Notes: generated by a model not told the origin, from the letters alone. A stretch of DNA of 64,000 nucleotides from Candidatus Bacteroides merdigallinarum (GCA_019116285.1 DXBX01000033.1:1-64000), one strand, 5' to 3'. Shown: positions 18,218 to 27,410, numbered from the stretch's first letter. Translations and numbers: made by a program.

Positions 18218-19371
18218 AAAACTTCAGTTACAATCGCGAACCGCAGGAAATGAACGTAGAAGAGGTCTTGATCTCCCGCAAGAAACGTCTCCGGAATCAA
18301 CAGATCATCTTCGGCAGCATCTTTGCCGCCGTAATGCTGATACTGGCTATTTATGTAGTGCGGCGAATTGTCTACACCTATTACGACGGCTACATCAAGC
18401 TTGATCAAAACAACATGCGGGCCGTGGATGACCTGTTCGTACTCCGTATCTACAAGCAAGTAGGCGATAGAGTGGAAGCAGGAGACACACTTTACTCCTA
18501 TGTATTGATAGACAACCTGCTGGAGCATCAGAATGTCATCTCCGTACCGGGCGTAGTGGGCGACTACCACCGGATGCAGGTGCAGGCCGAACTGGCAGCT
18601 GCCGAAGTGCCTGTCCTGCGAGTACGGCTACAGGAATTGGACAAGCGGTTGAAAAACGAAGAAAACGACGTGTACTATGGCGTGACCGACAATACCCAAA
18701 AGCTTATGCTGCAAGCCGAACGCAAAGAGGTGGAAGAGCGGTTGAGGGAACAATACCGCAAGATAGCCATCTATCGGCGTATGGCGGCCAAGGCCTCGAA
18801 AGATTTGGCTCATTCGGGGTATGGGACGAACTTCCTGCCTAACGCACCGGGAGGAAACAACGTGAGCCAGTATCTCGTCAAATACGCCTGCGCCCCCAAA
18901 GATGCTGTCGTGACAGATATCAAGGTGGCCGAAGAAACCGTAGTCTTCCACAAAGAAGGAATCATCGACCTGCAACACGATGATTACGCCGCCTGCAACC
19001 TGGGTGTGATAGCCTACATCCCAAGCAACAAGGTAAAATATATCAATAAGAAAGGAAATGTAGAAATCGTAGTCAATGATGACATTACCCTCAAGGCGAA
19101 ACTGTCGCTCCTCGGCATGCGCGTGGAGGAAATTCCCAAACACCTGGTGAGCAACTTCGCACACGACATTGATGCGGTCATTGCCTACTTCACGTTCCTG
19201 CCCGGCCAGCAAGTACCGTTTTGGGTACTTACGGACAACTTACCCGTACGAGTTCGTACCAACAATTTCCAGGCAGAGGATGAAGAATTTGCCAGCCGCA
19301 CCCTGGAAATCAAGGAGAACAGCCAAGTAATACCCGCAGATACCCTCTATCAGAAAGGAGATAACTTATGA
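18214..19371 (+). CDS. HlyD/Alg44-like membrane-fusion protein
   Basis: A 385-residue inner-membrane-anchored periplasmic adaptor. A cytoplasmic basic N-terminus is followed by a single helix (FGSIFAAVMLILAIYVV, residues ~33-50). A biotinyl-lipoyl-like half motif, FVLRIYKQVGDRVEAGDTLY, follows, then a coiled coil (LAAAEVPVLRVRLQELDKRL to about residue 190). A beta-rich distal region holds the second half of the barrel, AVVTDIKVAEETVVFHKEG. This is the order seen in HlyD and Alg44-type adaptors, without a PilZ domain. It probably links the GT2 synthase to the outer-membrane channel. ATGA overlaps join it to both neighbours, suggesting stoichiometric translation. Confidence 0.8.
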   Translation: MKNFSYNREPQEMNVEEVLISRKKRLRNQQIIFGSIFAAVMLILAIYVVRRIVYTYYDGYIKLDQNNMRAVDDLFVLRIYKQVGDRVEAGDTLYSYVLIDNLLEHQNVISVPGVVGDYHRMQVQAELAAAEVPVLRVRLQELDKRLKNEENDVYYGVTDNTQKLMLQAERKEVEERLREQYRKIAIYRRMAAKASKDLAHSGYGTNFLPNAPGGNNVSQYLVKYACAPKDAVVTDIKVAEETVVFHKEGIIDLQHDDYAACNLGVIAYIPSNKVKYINKKGNVEIVVNDDITLKAKLSLLGMRVEEIPKHLVSNFAHDIDAVIAYFTFLPGQQVPFWVLTDNLPVRVRTNNFQAEDEEFASRTLEIKENSQVIPADTLYQKGDNL

Positions 19372-21590
19372 TAACCATTCAGAACAATAAACGGCAACGT
19401 CGAATACTGATCTTCGATAGCGCATTCAATCTGGAAGACAGCAATGACTTCCTGCGCGAGATGTTTGATGTCGTTTTTATATTCACCTCATCGCCTGATG
19501 AGGCGAAGGCCATTCTGAATGTCATCAACCCGGTCACCTCCCGCAAATGCTGCTACAAGCCCTTCCTGGTATCAAGAGACTTAAAAGGACAACTGGACGA
19601 ATACGACGAACTGGTAGACTGCTACACGTACGACATTGATGACAGCGAGACACTCGACACCGTGGAAAATATCATCAGCCACATTGAGAGCACAGGTTTA
19701 CAACCGGACGACAATCAGGTTCTCTCCGGAAACCTATTCTTTGTCCGCCTCTACCGCTACCTCATCTCGCGCCGCACGTATAACCTGACCCCGGAACTGA
19801 ACAACCTCTCGGCCATGGGCTACTCCATCCCCCTCTTCGAGTTGTTCTACCGCCAGGGAGCCTACACCCTGAACGAATATATCATCTTCAACCAATCGCT
19901 ACTGGAGAAGCGGTATATCCGACCCATACAGTTCATCAACAAGATATACCTGTGTCCGAAGTGCTTACACAGCCACCTATTATATATAGAGAACTGTCCG
20001 CACTGCCACAGCTCCAACATCGAATGCGAAGAGGTCATCCACCACTTCCGTTGCGCCAACATATCACCGGAACATACATATAATTTCGGTGGTCAGCTCC
20101 GTTGTCCCAAGTGCCACCAACTGCTGCGCCACATCGGAGTGGACTACGACCGCCCGTCTTCCGTGTACACGTGCCATAACTGTGAGGAAACTTTTGTCCA
20201 GCCAAACATGTCGGCGGTATGCACCACTTGCAACAATCAGTCGGATGTCTCCGGCCTGACTCCATATGATGTTACAGCCTTCGAAATAACCTCGGAAGGT
20301 TGCAAAGCCATCATATCGCCCAACATCGGCTTCACGGTCTACACCGACTTCTACGACAACTACATGCCCTTCGATAATTTCGTATCCCGGCTACGCCTGC
20401 TGTCCCAACTGAAAAGTGCAGGCAGTACCGATGCCGACATCGTAGTAGTGAAAGTGTGGGTGCTGAACGAACAAGAGGAATCCTGTCCGCTGAGTTCGGA
20501 TTTCATTGCTTTGATCTGCAAACGCTTCCCCACACACAAAGTCTCCTCGGCCAATAATATGGTCTATATCCGAGACTCCGTGTATGCCAGCGATAAGGAG
20601 AACAACCTCACCGGCAACGAGATGACCGACCGACTGGATGCCATTTTATACAAGGAAGCTTCGTCCATCGCTCCCGGTGAGCGCATCTGCTATGCGGTGT
20701 CACGTTACGAGGAGGACATGGAAGAGTTTACCAACAGCTTACACTTCACGTCTCCGTTTCCGAACAAAACTTTTGCCTATCGCCAACCAACAGAAAACGA
20801 GAATCAGACAGACCTCGGCAACGAAACGACAGAAGAAAACATATCTGAAAAACCGGCAGAGGCCTCTACCGAAACACTGAGCATTCCTGTCGCAGAAATC
20901 GAAGAATCTGCCACGGAAAGCGAGGAGTCTGCCACGGAAAGTGAGGAACCTATACAAGGAATTCCGGAAGAAGAGCTGAATCCAGAAGAAGAGTTGAACC
21001 TGGAAGAAGAACTGAATCCGGAAGAGACCGAATTGGAAAAAGTCAAGGAGGAAACCGAACCGGAAGAAGCTGAAGAGGAGACCCATTTAAACCGTTTCCT
21101 TTCCACTCGGACTATCGTCTTATCCCTCGCTTCCGTAGCTGCCGTAACCTTGGTGTTCGCCCTGCTGTATACGCCAGAGAAGGAGGAACTGAATACATCG
21201 ATGACCCAAGTAGAAGAAGCTCCGGCCTATGCCACCATGACGGAACTCCCAACCGACACAACCGCTACGGAAGAGCCGGCCGACAGCGTACAAGCCCCGA
21301 CAATAAAAGCCGAAATTACCACCGAACAGACAGTGGAAGAAACCTGTAAAGGCACGTATTATGTGGTAGAAGGAGCTTTCAGCCAGAAAGAGAATGCTCA
21401 ATCGCAACTGCGCAAGAATGCCGAAAGCCAGCCCGGATACGCATACCGCCTCTACAAACATGGCAATTTATACATCGTCTCACCCTTTAGTTCCACCGAC
21501 CGGACCCGGTGCGAGGAATTTATACGCACCCGGACCTTATCAGGCAACTTATGGGTAACAGAAGGCAAAAGAAAGGAGGAGAAACCATGA
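19368..21590 (+). CDS. TackOD1-like zinc-ribbon protein with C-terminal SPOR domain
   Basis: A 740-residue protein. Residues 10-130 resemble a degenerate receiver (RRILIFDSAFNLEDSNDFLR). Residues ~195-290 carry paired Cys motifs: CPKC, CPHC, CANI, CPKCHQLLRHIGVDYDRPS, CHNC and CTTC. This is the pattern I associate with TackOD1, an output domain described in archaeal two-component proteins and also found in bacteria. A poorly recognised domain (~300-460) may be a decayed GGDEF-like unit. An acidic Glu/Pro linker of about 110 residues, one membrane helix (TIVLSLASVAAVTLVFALLY, ~582-602) and a SPOR-like C-terminus (YYVVEGAFSQKENAQSQL) complete it. It is coupled by overlaps to the adaptor and the synthase, so it may be the cytoplasm-to-periplasm control subunit. 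TackOD1 assignment is by eye. Confidence 0.7.
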   Translation: MITIQNNKRQRRILIFDSAFNLEDSNDFLREMFDVVFIFTSSPDEAKAILNVINPVTSRKCCYKPFLVSRDLKGQLDEYDELVDCYTYDIDDSETLDTVENIISHIESTGLQPDDNQVLSGNLFFVRLYRYLISRRTYNLTPELNNLSAMGYSIPLFELFYRQGAYTLNEYIIFNQSLLEKRYIRPIQFINKIYLCPKCLHSHLLYIENCPHCHSSNIECEEVIHHFRCANISPEHTYNFGGQLRCPKCHQLLRHIGVDYDRPSSVYTCHNCEETFVQPNMSAVCTTCNNQSDVSGLTPYDVTAFEITSEGCKAIISPNIGFTVYTDFYDNYMPFDNFVSRLRLLSQLKSAGSTDADIVVVKVWVLNEQEESCPLSSDFIALICKRFPTHKVSSANNMVYIRDSVYASDKENNLTGNEMTDRLDAILYKEASSIAPGERICYAVSRYEEDMEEFTNSLHFTSPFPNKTFAYRQPTENENQTDLGNETTEENISEKPAEASTETLSIPVAEIEESATESEESATESEEPIQGIPEEELNPEEELNLEEELNPEETELEKVKEETEPEEAEEETHLNRFLSTRTIVLSLASVAAVTLVFALLYTPEKEELNTSMTQVEEAPAYATMTELPTDTTATEEPADSVQAPTIKAEITTEQTVEETCKGTYYVVEGAFSQKENAQSQLRKNAESQPGYAYRLYKHGNLYIVSPFSSTDRTRCEEFIRTRTLSGNLWVTEGKRKEEKP

Positions 21591-22903
21591 ACTATATCTT
21601 CGACACGCTGGATACGTTTGTGACCTACCTGGAGGGTTTGTCTATCTCGAGCATCTTGAACACCTATTGGTTCCTGTTCTTCATTGAGTTTCCACGCTAC
21701 TACCTGGCAGAGATTCTCGTGACACTCTACCGCTGTGCCACGTGGAAGTCCATCGTGCGCACTGACGAACAGGCTGCCATGACGCTTCGCAAAGACAATC
21801 CGCTGGTCTCTATTCTCGTGCCCGGCAAGAACGAAGGTAAACACATCTATGCGCTGCTGAATTCACTCCAAGAGCAGACGTACAAGAATCTTGAAATCAT
21901 CATCGTGGATGACGGCTCAGACGACACCACGCCACAAATATATACCGACCTGGAACGGCGTGGTCTTATCAGCCGCTACCTCCGCCTGAATATACGTGGC
22001 GGCAAGGCCAGTGCAGCCAATTTCGGTGCCTACTATGCACGAGGAAAATATGTCATACACCTGGATGCAGACTCTTCCCTGGATCGCGACGCCATCGAAC
22101 AAATCTTGCTCCCATTCTACTTCGACCCCAACATCAAAGCCGTGGGAGGATGCGTGAAGGTGCGCAACGCCCAAGAAACCATCTGTACCTCACTACAGGC
22201 ACTGGAATATCTGAAGACCATCATGGTGGGACGCACCGTCACCAGTGCGCTTGGTATCTACCACATCATCTCCGGTGCATTCGGCGCATTCGATACGAAA
22301 ACCTTGCGACAAATAGGCTACTGGGATATTGGCCCCGGATTGGATGGCGATATCACGCAAAAGATACGCAAGGCAGGATGGAAAGTTCACTTTGCCGGAA
22401 AAGCCGTATGCATGACCAATGTACCCACCTCGTGGGTTCAACTGTTCAAACAGCGCCTGCGCTGGTCAAAATCATTGGTACGTTTCCGCATACGTAAACA
22501 TAAGGATATACTGTTGCCCACCCGCAACTTCTCGATGCTGAACTTCCTGTCAAACTTGGAGAACATCTTCTACGATGGAGTACTGAACTACGTCTGGCTG
22601 TTCTACATCATCAATCTGGTACTAACGCAGAACAACCATTTCTTCGAAGTGGTATTCCTGGGCTTCTTCATACGCTATTGTTTCTCACTAATAGCATTTG
22701 CCATAGTGATGATAACGACCGAACGGCGCAAAGAAGAACTTTACCTCTTCGCTTACCTGCCCCTCGTCTCGCTCTACAACGGCTATTTCCTACGCTTGGC
22801 AAGATTGTGGGCACATACCACCGAGATTTTCTTCTTCACATCATACCGAGACCCATGGAACCCGCGCAAGACATCTATCTGCGCACAACTGGAACGAACG
22901 TAG
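21587..22903 (+). CDS. Processive family 2 glycosyltransferase (polysaccharide synthase)
   Basis: A 438-residue membrane synthase with two N-terminal helices, a cytosolic GT2 domain and three or four C-terminal helices. The processive set is complete: IIIVDDGSDD (~106), HLDADSS (the DxD, ~158), LDGDITQ in the position of the catalytic base (~252), and QRLRW (QxxRW, ~288). This is the class of cellulose, poly-GlcNAc, hyaluronan and alginate synthases; the polymer cannot be read from sequence. The ATG at 21587 follows a strong AGGAGG-type ribosome site and overlaps the upstream stop as ATGA. No PilZ domain is present. A 131-base gap follows, containing a seven-codon frame after another AGGAG site (22921). 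Confidence 0.88.
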   Translation: MNYIFDTLDTFVTYLEGLSISSILNTYWFLFFIEFPRYYLAEILVTLYRCATWKSIVRTDEQAAMTLRKDNPLVSILVPGKNEGKHIYALLNSLQEQTYKNLEIIIVDDGSDDTTPQIYTDLERRGLISRYLRLNIRGGKASAANFGAYYARGKYVIHLDADSSLDRDAIEQILLPFYFDPNIKAVGGCVKVRNAQETICTSLQALEYLKTIMVGRTVTSALGIYHIISGAFGAFDTKTLRQIGYWDIGPGLDGDITQKIRKAGWKVHFAGKAVCMTNVPTSWVQLFKQRLRWSKSLVRFRIRKHKDILLPTRNFSMLNFLSNLENIFYDGVLNYVWLFYIINLVLTQNNHFFEVVFLGFFIRYCFSLIAFAIVMITTERRKEELYLFAYLPLVSLYNGYFLRLARLWAHTTEIFFFTSYRDPWNPRKTSICAQLERT

Positions 22904-23034
22904 AGAAAGGAGAAACTGATATGCACACATATGGATGGCCATAGACAAACAAACAAGGCGCTGACAGAAAACGGTTAGAAGCAGAAAGTCAGCAACAGAA
23001 CAACAAACGAACAACGGTAGATTAAGAGAATTAT

Positions 23035-24306
23035 ATGGATATAAAAGACATTAGAATCGGGATTATAGGATTGGGCTACGTAGGATTGCCACTGGCCTGC
23101 CTGTTTGCCAAGCGTTACCGTGTGGACGGTTTGGAAATCAACCAAGAACGGGTGAACAACCTGTTGCGTGCCCACGACGAAACCGGCGAAGTGTGTGCCA
23201 ATACCTTAGTGGACCGCATGGAAGGTAACCTGCATCTGACTACCCATCCGGAAGACCTGCGCGACTGCAACGTGTACATCGTCTGTGTGTCCACTCCGGT
23301 AGACGAAGAAAACAATCCTGACCTCACCCCGTTAAGGATGGCCAGCGCCACTGTGGGCGAACTGCTGAAGAAAGACGATGTGGTCATCTATGAGTCATCC
23401 GTCTTCCCCGGTTGCACAGAACAAATCTGCGTACCGATGCTCACCGGCAGGTCCGGCCTGACATTCAACGCGGACTATTACGTGGGTTACTCACCCGAAC
23501 GCATCAACCCGGGCGACAAGGAACATACCGTGGAGAACATCACCAAGATTGTATCCGGATCCACGCCGGAGACCCTCAATTTCGTCGAGAAACTGTATAA
23601 TTCCGTACTGACCAACGGCACTTGCCGCGCTTCGTCCATCCGTGTGGCAGAAGCCGCAAAAGTGGTAGAGAACACCCAGCGCGACGTGAACATCGCCTTG
23701 ATGAACGAACTATGTTCCGTCTTCCGCGCCATGGGCATCAGCACCACCGAAGTACTGGATTGCGCCTCCACTAAATGGAACTTCCTGAACGTACGCCCGG
23801 GATTAGTCGGCGGACACTGCATCGGTGTGGACCCTTACTACCTGATACACGGCGCATGGGCCTACAACGTCTACCCGCGTCTTATCATGGAAGCCAGGGT
23901 CATCAATGAGAACATGGCCCACTTCGTCTCCGGAGTACTGACCAAGTGCATGATGGACAGACGGGTACATGTCGTAGACTCGCGGATACTGATACTCGGC
24001 TTCTCCTTCAAGGCCAACTGCCCCGACACGCGCAACACCAAGGTAGAAGACGTGTACAGCTGCTTGCGGCGGGTCACCGACCATGTCTCTGTCTACGACC
24101 CCATCGTCAACCAGGACGAAGTGGCACGCCGTTACCGGATCCAACTGCTGAACGAACTGGACAGCCACCAGGGAGAATTCGACGCCATCATCCTCTGCGT
24201 AGCCCATAAGGAATTCTTGAACATACAACTCCGCCCGTTGCTGACCGCCCACGGCATCCTGTTTGATGCCATGAATGTACTGCCCGATGCGGACTATTAC
24301 TTATAA
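23035..24306 (+). CDS. Nucleotide-sugar 6-dehydrogenase (TviB/WecC-like)
   Basis: A 423-residue UDP-sugar dehydrogenase that oxidises C6 of a UDP-hexose or UDP-HexNAc to the uronic acid with NAD. The Rossmann motif IGIIGLGYVGLPLACLFAKR is at the N-terminus. YVGYSPERINPGDKEHT is the sugar-binding stretch, VVENTQRDVNIALMNEL the middle helix, and VGGHCIGVDPYYL holds the catalytic Cys. The GGHCIGVDPYYL form and the SPERINPGDK stretch favour the TviB/WbpO/WecC group (N-acetyl-hexosamine substrates) over UDP-glucose dehydrogenase. It would supply an aminouronic acid to the synthase upstream. A capsule role away from this operon is possible, but placement argues for local use. Confidence 0.87.
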   Translation: MDIKDIRIGIIGLGYVGLPLACLFAKRYRVDGLEINQERVNNLLRAHDETGEVCANTLVDRMEGNLHLTTHPEDLRDCNVYIVCVSTPVDEENNPDLTPLRMASATVGELLKKDDVVIYESSVFPGCTEQICVPMLTGRSGLTFNADYYVGYSPERINPGDKEHTVENITKIVSGSTPETLNFVEKLYNSVLTNGTCRASSIRVAEAAKVVENTQRDVNIALMNELCSVFRAMGISTTEVLDCASTKWNFLNVRPGLVGGHCIGVDPYYLIHGAWAYNVYPRLIMEARVINENMAHFVSGVLTKCMMDRRVHVVDSRILILGFSFKANCPDTRNTKVEDVYSCLRRVTDHVSVYDPIVNQDEVARRYRIQLLNELDSHQGEFDAIILCVAHKEFLNIQLRPLLTAHGILFDAMNVLPDADYYL

Positions 24307-24330
24307 ACGAACTTGTAAAGAATCGACCAT

Positions 24331-25350
24331 ATGAACGAAACAGATTTTTCAAAATACACCGTGCTGGTAGTGGATGATATCCCGACCAACATTCTCCTGG
24401 TGAAAGGAATGCTCGCAAAATATAAATTCAATATTGTGAGCGCCAACAGCGGTCGGCAGGCCTTGGACCTCTTGACCCGCACGCAACCGGACATCATCCT
24501 GATGGATATCCTGATGCCCGGCATGAACGGTTTCGAGGCCACCCGTGCCATCAGATCCAACCCCGCCACCGCCCACATCCCCATCATCATGCTGTCCGCC
24601 TTGAACTCGGATACAGACATCAAGGAAGGCCTGGAGGCAGGAGCCAATGAATTTATCACGAAACCCTTCATACAGGAGCACATCGTGAACTGCCTCATCA
24701 CGCAAATCAACCTCTCGGAGAGCAAGCAGAAGAAGCAGGACCGGGAAACCGAAGCCGGACTGGGATGGGATGCAGCCATCTGCCTGTTGGCCGGCATGGC
24801 CTGCTGCGGAAAGGATGACCTGGCACGCCACTTGGGCGACCTGGCACTTTCCATTCCCCTGCCTTTCCTCGACGATAGCCTGTATGCTCTGCCGGACTAC
24901 ACCTCCGAAAGCCTGGTATCCTGGGCCTCGCAACGACTGCAGAGCCTGGAGATGAAAAACGAATCCATATCGGTCAACGATTGCCTCACGCACGTCATCA
25001 GCTTACTGGTACCTGCGGCAAAAGCCCGGAAAATCACCTGGAACCTCCAACTGAACGGGCAGATAAACATCGTTGGCGACCCCGTCTTGCTAAAGGCTGT
25101 CTTCACCAACCTGTTGTCCTGCGCCTGCCATATGGGAACGGGCGAAGTGACGGTCAATGGCAACGTAGACGGAGGCTTGGCCAATCTTGTCATCACCTGT
25201 ACCCCGGACAACACAGCCATCCTGGATACCGACTTCCGCGTGGCCTTGGCCCTGGAAGTGGCCTTGAAGATGAACGGTGCGGTGACTTCCGAAAAAACCG
25301 ATGACGGGCAATACCGCTTCCAGGTATTGCTACAGACCTGGCAGAAATAA
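24331..25350 (+). CDS. Response regulator with degenerate kinase-like C-terminus
   Basis: A 339-residue protein. Residues 1-130 are an intact receiver: VLVVDDIPTN, IILMDILMPGMNG with the phospho-accepting Asp near 57, IPIIMLSALNS, and EFITKPF with the conserved Lys. The rest looks like a histidine-kinase DHp/ATPase pair that has lost its catalytic residues. GDPVLLKAVFTNLLSCACHM sits where the N box should be, but no HExRTP motif or G1/G2 boxes remain. There is no DNA-binding domain. It may work by protein contact, for instance with the hybrid kinase 36 bases downstream or the synthase complex. The receiver is certain; the rest is inference. Confidence 0.85.
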   Translation: MNETDFSKYTVLVVDDIPTNILLVKGMLAKYKFNIVSANSGRQALDLLTRTQPDIILMDILMPGMNGFEATRAIRSNPATAHIPIIMLSALNSDTDIKEGLEAGANEFITKPFIQEHIVNCLITQINLSESKQKKQDRETEAGLGWDAAICLLAGMACCGKDDLARHLGDLALSIPLPFLDDSLYALPDYTSESLVSWASQRLQSLEMKNESISVNDCLTHVISLLVPAAKARKITWNLQLNGQINIVGDPVLLKAVFTNLLSCACHMGTGEVTVNGNVDGGLANLVITCTPDNTAILDTDFRVALALEVALKMNGAVTSEKTDDGQYRFQVLLQTWQK

Positions 25351-25385
25351 TGTACACAAGTTTTACATATATAGCATAACGAACC

Positions 25386-27410
25386 ATGGACGGTAGAATG
25401 ATATTGATAAGCTTAGCAGGGCTGCTCGGTGTGGCCATTGCCATCCTGCTTTTCCTTTACTTGCGCAACCGCAAACGCCTGCGCCAACTACAGGAAAAGG
25501 AGGCGCAATTGTCCAACCGTATCTCTGGCATACTGAACGCCTTGCCGTTGCTCTACATGTATCAGGAAGTGATTACGGACGAGAAAGGAATGATAGTAGA
25601 TTCCTACTACCGGGATGTGAACAAGTGCTTCACCGACCAGATTTACCCACGGGAGAAGTGCATCGGTCAACTGGGCAGCAAGCTCTTTCCCGACTCCATG
25701 CCCACCTTCCTGAAGGCGAGCAACATGGCGAAGCAGACCGGAAACGCGCTCAATTTCCAGTACTACTACCCCGGGACAAACCGCTTTTACGACATTATGG
25801 TCCGCCCCTGCGAGAATGGCCGCTTCATGGAGTATTTCTGCATGGACAGCACAGAGCTGCACGAAGCACAAGAGAAGTTGCGCGACCTGAACAAGAAGAT
25901 GGAAATTGCCCTGGATGCCGCACACGTATCACCATGGCGCTACGACCTGGAGAGCAACATGATCTACAGCCAGGAAATCATCAACGAACCAACAGGCTCC
26001 ATCACACAAGAGGACATATCGCTGACCGTACAGCAAGTCTACACCAACATCCACCCCGACGACCGCACACGCGTTCGCCAAGCCCTGGAAGAACTGATAG
26101 ACGGCAAGCGGCAACGCATCAGGGAGGAATGCCGCTTAGAGTTTGTCGCCAACGGCAAGTCCCACAAGGAATGGGTAGAAGTACGTGCCATGGTGGGTAC
26201 CCGTAACAATGAGGGACACCCGCTCATGATAGTGGGCTCGCGCCAGGTGATCACCAAGCGCAAGATGATGGAGGAAGAACTGCGGGCAGCCAAACGTCAG
26301 GCGGAAGAATCCAACCGACTGAAGTCGTCTTTCCTCTCCAACATGAGCCACGAGATACGCACCCCCCTCAGTGCCATCGTAGGATTCAGTGAACTGCTGG
26401 TCAACGCCGAGACCGAAGACGAACGGACGGAGTATGTCCACATCATCGAAAACAACAGCGACCTGCTGCTGCAACTGGTGAACGATATCCTCGACCTGTC
26501 CAAGATAGAAGCCGGCACGGTGGAATTCACCTACACCGACTTCGATCTGAACAAGTTGATGAAAGAAATCTTCGACTCCACGCAGCTACGCCTGGCTTCT
26601 ATGGAAAAGCCCGTCACGCTCTCCTATGCCACCGGCATGGAACAGTGCATCATACATTCCGAACGCAACCGCCTGACACAACTCATCACCAACCTGCTGA
26701 CCAATGCCATCAAGTTCACGGACAATGGCAGCATCAGCTTTGGGTACGAGCACAGAGATACCCAACTGTATTTCTATGTCAAGGATACCGGTTGTGGCAT
26801 TGAAAAAGAACGTCAGAAGGATATCTTCGAACGCTTTGTGAAACTCAATTCGCACAAGCAGGGAACAGGTCTCGGTCTCTCCATCTGCAAGAGCATAGCG
26901 GAAACTTTGGGAGGAAAAATCGGGGTAGAGTCCGAAGTAGGCAAAGGCTCCACCTTCTGGTTCATCATTCCCTATAAGTCGGCCGAAGAAGTCCTGCAAA
27001 AGGTTGCCTCTTCCAAGACGGTCATTCCCTCGTCGCAACAGGTCAACATCCTGGTGGCGGAGGACAACGAGAGCAACTACAAGCTGATAAAAGCCATCCT
27101 GTCCAAGGAATACAACCTCTTCCATGCCTGGAACGGACAAGAGGCCGTAGAAATGTTCAGCAAGTGCCATCCGCAGCTCATCCTGATGGACATCAACATG
27201 CCCGTCATGGACGGTTACGAGGCCACCCGCGAAATCCGCAAGCTCTCTACGGACGTACCCATATTGGCGCTCACGGCCTATGCCTACGCATCGGACGAAG
27301 AGCGCATCCTGAACAGCGGCATGAACTCATACATGTCCAAACCGGTGAACACGCAGCAACTGCGCAAACGGGTGGATTCCTTGTTAAGGCAGGCATTCGT
27401 GTTCCTATAA
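25386..27410 (+). CDS. Hybrid sensor histidine kinase with PAS and receiver domains
   Basis: A 674-residue hybrid kinase. One N-terminal helix (LISLAGLLGVAIAILLFLYL) has almost no periplasmic part, so sensing is probably cytoplasmic or in the membrane. Two PAS-like segments span ~45-290. NMSHEIRTPLSAIVGFSE has the His near 320. LLTNAIKFT, KDTGCGIE and GTGLGLSICKSIAETLGGKI are the ATPase boxes. A C-terminal receiver has LVAEDNESN, LILMDINMPVMDG (Asp near 600) and SKPVN. It follows the stand-alone regulator at 24331, a likely phosphotransfer partner. No output domain is attached. Confidence 0.9.
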   Translation: MDGRMILISLAGLLGVAIAILLFLYLRNRKRLRQLQEKEAQLSNRISGILNALPLLYMYQEVITDEKGMIVDSYYRDVNKCFTDQIYPREKCIGQLGSKLFPDSMPTFLKASNMAKQTGNALNFQYYYPGTNRFYDIMVRPCENGRFMEYFCMDSTELHEAQEKLRDLNKKMEIALDAAHVSPWRYDLESNMIYSQEIINEPTGSITQEDISLTVQQVYTNIHPDDRTRVRQALEELIDGKRQRIREECRLEFVANGKSHKEWVEVRAMVGTRNNEGHPLMIVGSRQVITKRKMMEEELRAAKRQAEESNRLKSSFLSNMSHEIRTPLSAIVGFSELLVNAETEDERTEYVHIIENNSDLLLQLVNDILDLSKIEAGTVEFTYTDFDLNKLMKEIFDSTQLRLASMEKPVTLSYATGMEQCIIHSERNRLTQLITNLLTNAIKFTDNGSISFGYEHRDTQLYFYVKDTGCGIEKERQKDIFERFVKLNSHKQGTGLGLSICKSIAETLGGKIGVESEVGKGSTFWFIIPYKSAEEVLQKVASSKTVIPSSQQVNILVAEDNESNYKLIKAILSKEYNLFHAWNGQEAVEMFSKCHPQLILMDINMPVMDGYEATREIRKLSTDVPILALTAYAYASDEERILNSGMNSYMSKPVNTQQLRKRVDSLLRQAFVFL

